A DNA stretch of 64,000 bases from Dyadobacter psychrotolerans (GCF_004349265.1 NZ_SMFL01000022.1:19221-83220); one strand, 5' to 3'. Counted from the stretch's first letter, positions 46,710-54,967 are shown. The notes: generated by a model not told the origin, from the letters alone. Made by a program: numbers and translations.

Positions 46710-47597
46710 ATGAAATTTAAGATCCGGTGCATACTTGCTTTTTGTTTCTCGTTGATATTCAACGCTTCATTTTCACAAGGTAGAATCGAGCATGTGATTT
46801 TGATCGGTACAGATGGTTTTGGTGCCTACGCTTTTGAAAATGCAAAGATACCCAACCTGCGAAAGCTGATGAAGCAAGGTTCCTGGTCGCTGCAGGCACG
46901 GACAGTTCTTCCATCTTCAAGTGCGCCTAATTGGGCTTCAATGGTGATGGGAGTGGGTCCAGAGCTACATGGATACACCAAATGGGGAAGCCAGTCGCCT
47001 GATCTGCCAGCCAGAGAGCTCGATGAGTATGGTATGTTTCCGACGGTTTATGCACTTTTAAGAAAACAAAGGCCCAAAAGTGAAATTGGCGTCATTTATG
47101 AATGGGACGGTATTGGCTACTTATTTCCTAAAAAGGCAGTGAACAAAGATCAAAACTGCGATGGGGATATTGCTCTGACCAAAGCGGCTAAGAGCTATAT
47201 TGAAGAGAAGAAACCTAATTTTTTATTTATCCACTTGCATGATGTAGATAGCGTTGGACATAATGCTGGTCATGGTACTCGGCAATACTATGAAGCAATT
47301 GAACGCACCGACGCCCATATTGGCAGCATCATCGAAAGCATCCAGCAGGCAGGTATCATGGATAAAACAGCGATCATTTTCACTGCGGACCATGGCGGAA
47401 TCAACAAAGGACACGGCGCGATTTCCATGCTGGAAATGCAGATACCCTGGATTATTGCCGGCCCGGGAATTAGAAAGGACAATCAGATCAGCGAGAGTAT
47501 AATGACCTTTGACACAGCTGCTACGATTGCTGCTTTATTTAAATTAACCCAGCCCCAGGTTTGGATTGGCCGGCCTGTCAGGTCAGCTTTTAAATAA
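46710..47597 (+). CDS. Exported nucleotide-pyrophosphatase/phosphodiesterase-like enzyme
   Basis: A 295-residue alkaline-phosphatase-superfamily protein with a signal peptide ending near SFSQ (residue 23). It has LIGTDGFGAY (Asp35), a Ser-rich nucleophile segment (LPSSSAPNWASMVMG), HLHDVDSVGHNAGHG, TADHGGINKGHG and no formylglycine motif. It is short for the NPP family, so it may be a minimal phosphodiesterase. It differs from the superfamily member at 27057 in motif spacing. Confidence 0.82.
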   Translation: MKFKIRCILAFCFSLIFNASFSQGRIEHVILIGTDGFGAYAFENAKIPNLRKLMKQGSWSLQARTVLPSSSAPNWASMVMGVGPELHGYTKWGSQSPDLPARELDEYGMFPTVYALLRKQRPKSEIGVIYEWDGIGYLFPKKAVNKDQNCDGDIALTKAAKSYIEEKKPNFLFIHLHDVDSVGHNAGHGTRQYYEAIERTDAHIGSIIESIQQAGIMDKTAIIFTADHGGINKGHGAISMLEMQIPWIIAGPGIRKDNQISESIMTFDTAATIAALFKLTQPQVWIGRPVRSAFK

Positions 47598-47706
47598 ATT
47601 ATGGTCGGATATTTTAAGTAAGGCCTATAGCAACAGCGGATTTTGATGTAGTTGGCAAGTATCTGACTGACTCGATTTGTATTTTCAATTTGTTTTAAGA
47701 TTTGTG

Positions 47707-49335
47707 ATGAAACATTTACTGTTTACATTTTTTTGCCTGTGGCTACAAAATATAGTCTGTGCGCAACCCAATATTATTCCTAAACCCTCCCATACACTGC
47801 TTGCAAAAGGAGAGTGGACAATGAAGGAGAAGACAAAAATAAGCACCCCGAAAGATGCCACGTGGTCACATGTGGGTGATATGCTCGCATCGCAGCTGAG
47901 CCGGGCAACGGGAATGAAAATTACCAAAGTAAAAGAAAAAGCAGATATTGATTTCGCTGTTTCCAACGATGAAAGTCTTGGTGAAGAGGGATATAAGCTC
48001 TCTTGCACTTCCAAGGGCGTAGTAATCCAGGCGCGCACTGCAAAAGGTGCATTTTACGGCATGCAGACTCTCTTGCAAATGCTGCCAGCGGAGGTATTTA
48101 GCCCGGCCATTGTCAGCGGAGTGAAATGGAGTGTTCCGCTGGCTACGATTACGGATATTCCGCGATATAGCTACCGCGGTCTAATGCTCGATGTGGGACG
48201 TCACTTTATGCCGGTCGAATTCGTAAAAAAATACATTGATCTGATCGCCCTGCACAAGCAGAATCAGTTTCACTGGCATTTGACCGACGATCAGGGCTGG
48301 CGGATTGAAATTAAAAAATATCCGCAACTGACCACAATAGGTTCTAATCGGAGTGAAACCATGAAAGGCCATTACACAGAGGCAAAATATGATGGCAAGC
48401 CTTATGGTGGTTTTTATACCCAGGATCAGATCAAAGAGATCGTCAAATACGCAGCGGATCGTTTTGTTAATGTTATTCCGGAAATTGAGATGCCTGGTCA
48501 TGCACTGGCCGCTTTGGCTGCATACCCTAATTTGGGCAACAACCCCGATAAAATTTACAAGGTTGGCACCAAATGGGGTGTATACAGCGAGGTTTTTATG
48601 CCCCGCGAAGAAACGCTGCAATTTCTGGAAAATGTTCTCTCCGAGGTTATCGAGCTTTTCCCAGGGAAGTACATTCACATTGGCGGAGATGAATGTCCCA
48701 AAACGCAGTGGAAAGAAAGCCGCTTCGCACAGGAGCTGATCAAAAAGCAGAATTTGAAAGACGAGCATGGTTTACAGAGTTATGTCATCAGGCGGATCGA
48801 CAAATTTATCACAGCAAAAGGTCGGCGCATGATTGGTTGGGATGAAATCCTCGAGGGCGGTTTGTCGCCCAATGCAACTGTTATGAGCTGGCAAGGAATT
48901 CAGGGAGCGATCACCGCTGCGAAAGAAAATCATGATGTGATAATGACTCCGACAACACATATGTATTTTGATTACTATCAGGCGGATGCCAAAACGCAGC
49001 CGCTGGCCATTGGCGGATTTGTCGATATCGCTAAAACATATTCATTTGAGCCAACGCCACAGGTCTTGTCCCAAGAGCAGGGCAAACATATATTAGGCGT
49101 TCAGGGCAATGCCTGGACGGAATACATGTCAACACCAGCGTACGTCGAATACATGGTCTTCCCAAGAGCGGTCGCGGTAGCCGAAGTTGGCTGGACAAGT
49201 AAGGAAAATAAAAATTTCGATGATTTTGACAGACGCCTGCAAATACATAAAAAGCGTCTTGACTATCTGGGCGTCAATTATTATGGCGCACCGATCAACA
49301 GCAAGTTTGAATACGTATGGCCGCTTAAAAAGTGA
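47707..49335 (+). CDS. Exported beta-N-acetylhexosaminidase (GH20)
   Basis: A 542-residue exo-glycosidase releasing terminal GlcNAc or GalNAc. The ATG at 47707 gives a signal peptide (MKHLLFTFFCLWLQNIVCAQ). A GH20b support domain comes first, then the TIM barrel with YRGLMLDVGRHF, QFHWHLTDDQGWRIE and the catalytic pair Asp328-Glu329 in HIGGDECPKTQW, plus GVQGNAWTEY near the end. It is the only classical glycosidase in the locus, so the target probably contains a terminal N-acetylhexosamine. It is 109 nt from the previous gene and may have its own promoter. Confidence 0.92.
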   Translation: MKHLLFTFFCLWLQNIVCAQPNIIPKPSHTLLAKGEWTMKEKTKISTPKDATWSHVGDMLASQLSRATGMKITKVKEKADIDFAVSNDESLGEEGYKLSCTSKGVVIQARTAKGAFYGMQTLLQMLPAEVFSPAIVSGVKWSVPLATITDIPRYSYRGLMLDVGRHFMPVEFVKKYIDLIALHKQNQFHWHLTDDQGWRIEIKKYPQLTTIGSNRSETMKGHYTEAKYDGKPYGGFYTQDQIKEIVKYAADRFVNVIPEIEMPGHALAALAAYPNLGNNPDKIYKVGTKWGVYSEVFMPREETLQFLENVLSEVIELFPGKYIHIGGDECPKTQWKESRFAQELIKKQNLKDEHGLQSYVIRRIDKFITAKGRRMIGWDEILEGGLSPNATVMSWQGIQGAITAAKENHDVIMTPTTHMYFDYYQADAKTQPLAIGGFVDIAKTYSFEPTPQVLSQEQGKHILGVQGNAWTEYMSTPAYVEYMVFPRAVAVAEVGWTSKENKNFDDFDRRLQIHKKRLDYLGVNYYGAPINSKFEYVWPLKK

Positions 49336-49438
49336 AATTTTTAAATTACCTTAAAAGGTGATGCGGCAATAGAGGTTATTTTATCAGCCAAGCGGAATAG
49401 ACGCATTGCTGTAATTTTCTCAAAGATGTGTTTGGCTA

Positions 49439-49859
49439 ATGCTTCAACCGCGGGTGTTTGCGCATAGAGAAGCTAAGTTGGGCCTTTTACCATCCCTTGA
49501 TTTAAACGTTGGCGCCAGCCGTGCTTTTTTGTCCAAAAATTTTCTAAATGGTTCTTTGAGCGAGCAGTTTGTAGGGACATCGTATATGGACAACTTCGAC
49601 GCGACACTGCAACTCTCCTGGGACGTAGATATCTGGGGAAAGGCAAAAATGCAGAAGGAAGCAGCCATAGCCAATTATTTTGGACAGAATGAAAACCTTT
49701 CGGTGCTGAAAACGAGGATCATCAGCCAGGTTGCTATCTGGAGGTTATCACAGCGCAAAACAGCAGACTTCAAAACGATCTGGAAGCCATCAGCATTCAG
49801 CTTGAAAAAATAAACGCGTCAACTGACTTATTCAGAGCTTTAGGTGGTGGAATCCAGTA
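49439..49859 (+). pseudogene. RND-type outer-membrane efflux protein (TolC family), internally deleted
   Basis: The plus strand carries an N-terminal piece (LGLLPSLDLNVGASRAFLSK, SLSEQFVG, LQLSWDVDIWGKAKMQKEAA) of a NodT/TolC-like efflux factor. At about 49735 the frame shifts, and the true C-terminus appears as LEVITAQNSRLQ, NDLEAISIQLEKI, DLFRALGGG, ending at 49859. The middle of the protein (roughly 200 residues or more) and the N-terminus are missing. No pump genes accompany it. Confidence 0.75.
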
Positions 49860-49868
49860 GGTTTTAAG

Positions 49869-49904
49869 CAGGCAGCCATGAATACGTTTTATCATGGCGG
49901 CTTG
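49869..49904. terminator. Imperfect hairpin, possible terminator
   Basis: Arms of 13 nt (49869-49881 and 49892-49904) pair at 11 positions, including the perfect GCCATGA/TCATGGC, around a 10-nt loop. It follows the broken efflux gene. The rest of the interval to 50169 shows no gene. Confidence 0.4.
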
Positions 49905-50169
49905 TCTAAAATTTTCTGACACAACTTTAAAATTCTATTGCAGCTCTTTGGCTGGTAATGGTCCTAAGACCAATCTAACTCCGGGATACAATCTTCCGCA
50001 GCTGGCACAGATTCAGAAAATAATAATCTCCCAATTTGTTGTCTGATAGGGTATATGAAAACGGTCGTTTTAAATAGACAGTTTGTGCACTCTTATTGCA
50101 AGAAAACAAGGTTTAATGGCTTTTATATTTAAACTTTTGTAAGTTTAATCGATCACTTACAAATTAGCA

Positions 50170-50763
50170 ATGAAAATGAGTAAGCTGCTATCATCGTTTT
50201 TATTAATTATATCATTCGCGTCGAGCGCTCAAACGTTATCCACTGGATCGCTAAAAATATCAGGTCGGGTCGTTTCAAAGTTAACCGGTGACCCAATTCC
50301 ATATTGTCAGATTACCTATCAAACTAATAGAGGTACACTTAGTGACAGCTCAGGCAATTTTAAAATTATAGATTTACACTCCGGTGTTTATAAAATTTAC
50401 TTTCAAGCCTTAGATCGAGGCAGCAATGATACTCTTGTAACGATAGAAAATACGGACCTCCTTGGTATGGATTGGCCAGTCCATAGCAGTTGCACTGAAA
50501 TAAATCAGAACCGCGCTCTATTCGATATTAGTATTGGTAAGTTAAAATTGTTCTTACAGAGTGGTGATCCTCCCATTACTTACTTTAGTCAAAAGCGTTT
50601 TAGTAAGAAGTATGAAGTCCAGTTTTACGAATTTGGGGATTTGATTCAATATCCATTTGACTGTTTGGTAATGTACAACCAAGCGGTTTTTCAACATTTA
50701 GATAATAAATTTGGAAGACACTGGCGCAAAGATTTTCGTCCCAACGTACCAGGATACAAATGA
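50170..50763 (+). CDS. Exported carboxypeptidase-regulatory-like domain protein
   Basis: A 197-residue protein with a signal peptide ending near SSAQ. Residues about 28-100 form a CarboxypepD_reg-like beta-sandwich (ISGRVVSKLTGDPIPYCQIT... DSSGNFKI). The C-terminal part (KKYEVQFYEFGDLIQYPFDC, VMYNQAVFQHLDNKFGRHW) recurs in Bacteroidota hypothetical proteins, but I know no function for it. It stands alone at the left end of the accessory region. Confidence 0.65.
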   Translation: MKMSKLLSSFLLIISFASSAQTLSTGSLKISGRVVSKLTGDPIPYCQITYQTNRGTLSDSSGNFKIIDLHSGVYKIYFQALDRGSNDTLVTIENTDLLGMDWPVHSSCTEINQNRALFDISIGKLKLFLQSGDPPITYFSQKRFSKKYEVQFYEFGDLIQYPFDCLVMYNQAVFQHLDNKFGRHWRKDFRPNVPGYK

Positions 50764-50958
50764 ATATTATTCCGAAATATTTAACATCAATATTTCATTT
50801 CCGTAAGCGTCGATTTAAACGGTGGTTGGTTGAGACGAATTTGACCCATCATGGTAATTTGCAAAACTGTATTAAGTAGGAGGGTTTTGTAAGATTGGAT
50901 TAATTGTTTAGCATCGAAGGGAATATTGGCTTTCAATATTTAACCACTTGCAAATCAT

Positions 50959-51714
50959 CTAGATATTGCGATTTGTTGACTGGCCTTTTAGTAGATGTGC
51001 AAAACCAAGCAATTTAAAAGACCAGGTTAAAAGCGGTAGAATGATGACCGCCCATATCCAACCCCAGTTGGTAACAAAGAAGTCAGATACTAATTGACCA
51101 TTTGTAACAGGTTCTTCCACTTCTTCCGAAAGTGTTTTACCAGAAACTCCGGCTGAATATCGTTTTTGGTATGATTTAACTACTTGATTCTGAGTTCGAG
51201 TTATTGATCCGTTTGTAATTAGGACGCCTTGCTCTAAATCGACAGCCTTAATGTCGATTCGAATGAAATCTTCGGATAGCCTGACTTGTCCACTTATAAG
51301 TATGGTCGGAGAGAGTAGTTTTCCAAACATGGGACCACCATTCGGCGCAGCTAACTTTTTTGAGACTAGCTGACTTTCCTCAAACATTTTGAACACTCCT
51401 GTTCTGTCTGAAACTATAAGCTTGCAATCATTTTGTAAAAACTTGTTTTCAATATCTTGGTGAATAGAAGATATAAGAGTTGTTTCCGCGCTGTCCAACG
51501 ATGTTAGATTGTCAATGACCACTATCTTTTGCTTTTGCGAATTCGATGCGTATTCGCAGATTTTTCTTGTTGTTTCTGAAACAAGGTGACTCACTCCGGA
51601 TTCGTAATCCATCGTAGTCTTTCCTACCTGATACTGGATAGCAAGCAATGAACTAGCAGCCACAGCAATAAACCATCCGATGATTAAAAGGATCCGTAGT
51701 TTCACTAATTGCAT
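50959..51714 (-). CDS. Membrane-anchored protein with FlgO/CsgG-like domain
   Basis: A 251-residue protein with an N-terminal helix (LRILLIIGWFIAVAASSLLA) and a C-terminal helix (WIWAVIILPLLTWSFKLLGF). The middle (KIVVIDNLTSLDSAETTLIS, KLIVSDRT, PTILISGQVR, IRIDIKAVDLEQGVLITNG) follows the pattern of FlgO/CsgG-type domains, which are outer-membrane-associated. The family assignment is by eye and uncertain; the function is unknown. Confidence 0.55.
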   Translation of the reverse strand: MQLVKLRILLIIGWFIAVAASSLLAIQYQVGKTTMDYESGVSHLVSETTRKICEYASNSQKQKIVVIDNLTSLDSAETTLISSIHQDIENKFLQNDCKLIVSDRTGVFKMFEESQLVSKKLAAPNGGPMFGKLLSPTILISGQVRLSEDFIRIDIKAVDLEQGVLITNGSITRTQNQVVKSYQKRYSAGVSGKTLSEEVEEPVTNGQLVSDFFVTNWGWIWAVIILPLLTWSFKLLGFAHLLKGQSTNRNI

Positions 51715-51915
51715 ATAAAGTTCGAACTAATAGTGTAAGTATTCAAAATACTAAAAACCCAAGATAATTAATATTAAGCACTTAGAGAAGAGCCAACTGC
51801 TAATCTTATCAGATATAGCTTTCAGGACGAATCCTATTATATCTGTCCGCAAAAACGGAAGTATATTGAGACTGAGACGGAGGAGTGGTATAGCTCTTAA
51901 TTTTTTTAACCAAAT

Positions 51916-51979
51916 GTCTCAAAAACTTGTATCACTAATCTAAGTTAGATATATTTGAGTATACATGAGTTTTTGAGAC
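51916..51979. promoter_or_regulatory. Recombinase promoter inside a perfect 12-bp inverted repeat
   Basis: GTCTCAAAAACT (51916-51927) and its exact complement AGTTTTTGAGAC (51968-51979) flank a 40-nt segment. A promoter of Bacteroidota type lies inside: TTG at 51927-51929, 20 nt, then TATATTTG at 51950-51957 (TAnnTTTG). The right arm ends 5 nt before the recombinase start codon. It could be the recombinase's own binding or crossover site, giving autoregulation or promoter flipping. Confidence 0.6.
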
Positions 51980-51984
51980 TAATT

Positions 51985-52593
51985 ATGATCATAGGTTACG
52001 CAAGGGTATCAACCAAAGACCAAAATCTGGATTTGCAAATTGAAGCATTAAAAAAGGCAGGTTGTGAGAAGATATTTAAAGAAAAAATTTCCGGAGCGAT
52101 AAAAGAACGTCCGGAGCTTGATGCAATGATTAATCACGTAAGAGTTGGAGATACGATTGTCGTTTGGAAATTGGATCGACTTGGGAGAAGCCTTAAAAAT
52201 ATTATAGACTTAGTTCTTGATTTTAATGCCAAAGAAGTAATTGTTAAAGGGCTGACCGACGGAGTCGATACATCTACGAGTAAAGGGAGGTTATTTTTAA
52301 ACATCATGGCAAGTTTAGCGGAGTACGAAAGAGAGCTGATAAGGGAGCGTACAACCGCAGGATTACAAGCTGCAAAAGCTAGGGGACGTCTTGGAGGTAG
52401 ACCGAAAGGGCTGAAAGCTGATATTGTTGGGAAATTGATCATTATAAGAAATCTTATCAAGGCTCCCGATTATGAACCAGAGAAAGTTTATATTCCAATG
52501 GGGCTGAGTAGAGCTACTTATTACAGATATTTGAAACTCATTGAGCAGCATAACGATATAGAACTAAAAGCATTAATATTGAAAAAACGTTGA
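51985..52593 (+). CDS. Small serine recombinase (resolvase/invertase family)
   Basis: A 202-residue site-specific recombinase. The ATG at 51985 gives MIIGYARVSTKDQNL with catalytic Ser9; a TTG 30 nt upstream would place the arm of the repeat in the coding region. Conserved blocks are KLDRLGRSLKNIIDLV and LAEYERELIRERTTAGL, followed by a C-terminal helix-turn-helix (GLSRATYYRYLKLIEQ). Such enzymes resolve, invert or integrate DNA at short repeats. It is translationally coupled to a 57-residue gene and followed by a toxin-antitoxin pair. Confidence 0.92.
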   Translation: MIIGYARVSTKDQNLDLQIEALKKAGCEKIFKEKISGAIKERPELDAMINHVRVGDTIVVWKLDRLGRSLKNIIDLVLDFNAKEVIVKGLTDGVDTSTSKGRLFLNIMASLAEYERELIRERTTAGLQAAKARGRLGGRPKGLKADIVGKLIIIRNLIKAPDYEPEKVYIPMGLSRATYYRYLKLIEQHNDIELKALILKKR

Positions 52594-52766
52594 TGGGAGA
52601 GATAACAAAAGTTATAGAAAGCATTACACCATTTGAGTTGGCCAGGCTGCGTGATAAGCGAGTTGAGCATTCAACTAGGGATAAGGCAAGACTCCTTGCC
52701 AAAGTTTCTGAAATTGAGGAAGTTTTGAACTTGATGGGAAAAAAAATTGAGATAAAAAATATATAA
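52593..52766 (+). CDS. 57-residue protein coupled to the recombinase
   Basis: The start codon overlaps the recombinase stop (TGATG at 52591-52595), so the two are translationally coupled. The protein (MGEITKVIESITPFELARLR... EIEEVLNLMGKKIEIKNI) is charged and largely helical. I recognise no family. A recombinase accessory or DNA-binding role is a guess from coupling only. Confidence 0.6.
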   Translation: MGEITKVIESITPFELARLRDKRVEHSTRDKARLLAKVSEIEEVLNLMGKKIEIKNI

Positions 52767-52772
52767 TATTGA

Positions 52773-52803
52773 TTGTTATAATAACCCATAAGGGTTATAT
52801 TTG
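52773..52803 (+). promoter_or_regulatory. Toxin-antitoxin promoter with overlapping palindrome
   Basis: TTG at 52773-52775 and TATATTTG at 52796-52803 are 20 nt apart, the same spacing as in the recombinase promoter. The palindrome ATAACCC-ATAA-GGGTTAT (52781-52798) overlaps the -7 element, as expected for antitoxin autoregulation. The antitoxin starts 24 nt downstream. Confidence 0.65.
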
Positions 52804-52826
52804 TTTACTAATAAACCACTTAGATC

Positions 52827-53018
52827 ATGATAACGCTGACAATTGAGCTACCCGAAGAAGAGACTTCTTTTTTTAAAGAGTTTTTAAGTAAGATACATGG
52901 TAAAATTATTTCGGAAGACAGGGTTCCTAACAAGGAAACTATTAGAGCGATGAAAGAGCTTAAAAGTGGGAAAGGTATTAGGGTGGGAAGTGTTGATGAG
53001 TTAATGAAATTAGTATAG
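52827..53018 (+). CDS. Type II antitoxin (partner of the YafQ-like toxin)
   Basis: A 63-residue protein: a short beta-strand start (MITLTIELPEEETSFFKEFL), then a C-terminal TIRAMKELKSGKGIRVGSVD segment ending in DELMKLV, typical of antitoxins that wrap RelE/YafQ-type toxins. It is followed after 2 nt by the toxin gene. Confidence 0.8.
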   Translation: MITLTIELPEEETSFFKEFLSKIHGKIISEDRVPNKETIRAMKELKSGKGIRVGSVDELMKLV

Positions 53019-53020
53019 TC

Positions 53021-53305
53021 ATGTTTGAAATACTATACTCAAGGAAATTTCTAAAAGATGCTAAATTACTGAAAAAACGTAGTTTAAGAGATTTTGATGA
53101 ATTGGCGGCTGTGCTTAGAATATTGGCAGATAAAGGCCATAATGGGCTAGATCGAAAGCATAATGCTCATAAATTAAGTGGTGAATATAGTGGTTATTGG
53201 GAATGCCATGTTCGCCCAGATGTATTGCTTATTTGGGACGAAAACGAAAAACTTATGTTACTGGAATTAGTCAGGACGGGTACGCACTCTGACCTGTTTA
53301 AATAG
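53021..53305 (+). CDS. YafQ-family (RelE superfamily) mRNA interferase toxin
   Basis: A 94-residue toxin with SRKFLKDAKLLKKR at the N-terminus, HKLSGEYSGYWECHVRPDVL, LIWDENEKLMLLELVRTGTH and a SDLFK end. The C-terminal RTGTHSDLF and the HxLxG...ECHVRPDxLLIW pattern are characteristic of YafQ. Members cut mRNA in the ribosome. It is adjacent to its antitoxin and the recombinase, and may stabilise this accessory zone. Confidence 0.88.
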   Translation: MFEILYSRKFLKDAKLLKKRSLRDFDELAAVLRILADKGHNGLDRKHNAHKLSGEYSGYWECHVRPDVLLIWDENEKLMLLELVRTGTHSDLFK

Positions 53306-53320
53306 TCTCAAAAGCTAACT

Positions 53321-53521
53321 ATGATAAATTCTGAAACAGATTTGCTTTATATCCGTCACCCCGATGAGAAAATACATGCTAACCAGGTTAAACTATTAGA
53401 TGCCATGTCTGATCCGGATAAGTCCGAGCATGCGCAGCTGTTCAGACTTGGCAATGCAGCTATGCATTATTATCATAACACAGAGCCTACCGAGGAATAT
53501 TTATCTACTGATTTTGGTTGA
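53321..53521 (+). CDS. 66-residue hypothetical protein
   Basis: A small acidic protein (MINSETDLLYIRHPDEKIHA..., ending EEYLSTDFG). I recognise no family. It begins 15 nt after the toxin stop; GTCTCAAAAGCTAA, a partial match to the repeated 14-mer, fills that gap. It may be a shortened version of a larger protein. Confidence 0.45.
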   Translation: MINSETDLLYIRHPDEKIHANQVKLLDAMSDPDKSEHAQLFRLGNAAMHYYHNTEPTEEYLSTDFG

Positions 53522-53559
53522 ATTAAGCTCGTTTAATAAATAGCGCTTTAAAGACATAT

Positions 53560-54163
53560 ATGCTTCCAAAAAATAAGAAAAAGATTAGAGGCTGGAAAAG
53601 ACGGAAAAAAACAAATTGATATCTGGTTCAATTCCAACAAGATCCCTGACCTGGATAGATTTCATTTAAAAGGAGAAGATTATGTTAAAGTTAGGATAGA
53701 TCCCTGGAACCGATTATGTGAGCGAATTCCACCAAATTGGTTTTTCCGGTTAATCTTGCAAAAACTATTCATCATTCATAACCAATGGAAGGCATTCTAT
53801 GAACACCAGACCACTCCTTATGACTTGCAGATATGGCTGAACTTCCCCAATACAATAAGAAGTCAAGTCGTCTGTGCAAAAGTAAAAGCGGTTGGTGAAA
53901 GGAGAGAAGATTATTATCGTAAGTGTGGCACTGAGAAGGATCTACCAAACGAATTCGTAGTAAACAATGAAATTCTTAATTATTTTAGGTGGGAAGTATT
54001 TGATGATGAGGATATTCAGTTTAAGGAGCTGAGTTATCTTGACGAGTACGAAGTCAATGAGCTATTGCACTCTGGTTTTCACGAAGAAAAGGTAGTTATC
54101 AATGGAAAAGAGGATGTTATGTATGCAAGGAAGGTCGGCAACGTCTGGATAGGCAGGCAATAA
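53560..54163 (+). pseudogene. Immunity-like orphan gene with a +1 frameshift in a poly-A run
   Basis: An ATG at 53560 opens MLPK, then a six-A run (53568-53573). One A fewer would join it to a long frame that continues through KRLEAGKDGKKQIDIWF, VKVRIDPWNRLCERIPPNWF and IHNQWKAFYEH to the stop at 54163, about 200 residues. The C-terminal half (IWLNFPNTIRSQVVCA... GNVWIGRQ) matches the protein at 61006-61650 (IWLYIPRMSKSQVVCA... GDVWVGKI). The two are diverged paralogues. The break is real decay, a phase-variable tract or a sequencing error. Confidence 0.6.
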
Positions 54164-54253
54164 GTATTACTAACCTATCAATTACCTCAAAAAGAGCCAG
54201 CCAGTCTTAATAAACGAAATATTTTTAACAAATATTTAAAATGTGGAAGCTCG

Positions 54254-54292
54254 ATGCCACTAATATATAATTTTATTATATATTAGTGGCAT
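54254..54292. repeat. AT-rich perfect hairpin, 17-bp arms
   Basis: Arms 54254-54270 and 54276-54292 are perfect complements (outer part ATGCCACTAATATATAA) around a 5-nt loop, TTTTA. It sits between the frameshifted gene and the gene at 54311, 18 nt before the latter's start. It could be a terminator, an attenuator or an operator. Confidence 0.65.
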
Positions 54293-54310
54293 ACTTATTA
54301 TTTCATACTT

Positions 54311-54967
54311 ATGTCCTGGGTGAAAGGAAGAGTAGATCTATGTTTTTATGGATTTTTGATTGCCACAGCAGTGGCAATAGTTCTGTCTCAGTCTAGAAAA
54401 AGTCATATAAATGATGGGATCAGTTTTCCGGATGGTTTCAGTAAATTACCACTCCACTTACGCGATGTCGAACAATTGGTTTCTAAAATAACTCCGAATA
54501 AAAAGTACAGCTACTGGAATTACACGAGTGTTCTTGGTGGATACAAAACGATAATTTGGTTTAAAGGTGACTCATTACTTCGAAAGCGACTCCATTTTAA
54601 GATGCCAGGTTATGGCGTTTTTTCGTCAAACTCTATTTCCAAGACATACTCATACGTTGAGTTTATAGATAACGATACCATGAGGTTTGCCAACAACAAA
54701 GCAGACATCATTGAATTTATAGGTAAGGTTGACAATATTGAAGAAGCAACTCTCATTGCAAATTTAAATAACCTCCATCCTGATTATGATGATAACAGAG
54801 GAAGTTGTTATCGTGAGACCTCAGAAAATTACCAGATTTACCTGATGTCATTCGAAGGATGTCCTGAAAGTCGTCAATCTGTTCTGGCAACTATAAGTAA
54901 ATCAGGTAGATTTGATGCGAGGTTTTTGGAAGTATATCAACAATCCAATGATTGTTACAGTCACTAG
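54311..54967 (+). CDS. Hypothetical protein with N-terminal membrane anchor
   Basis: A 218-residue protein. Residues about 8-26 form one membrane helix (LCFYGFLIATAVAIVLSQS). The rest is a soluble domain with a PLHLRDVEQLVSKITPNKKY start and two Cys-containing segments (NRGSCYRET, SFEGCPESR, NDCYSH). No family is recognised. Its setting among small orphan genes suggests an immunity or envelope protein, but nothing in the sequence proves this. Confidence 0.55.
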   Translation: MSWVKGRVDLCFYGFLIATAVAIVLSQSRKSHINDGISFPDGFSKLPLHLRDVEQLVSKITPNKKYSYWNYTSVLGGYKTIIWFKGDSLLRKRLHFKMPGYGVFSSNSISKTYSYVEFIDNDTMRFANNKADIIEFIGKVDNIEEATLIANLNNLHPDYDDNRGSCYRETSENYQIYLMSFEGCPESRQSVLATISKSGRFDARFLEVYQQSNDCYSH

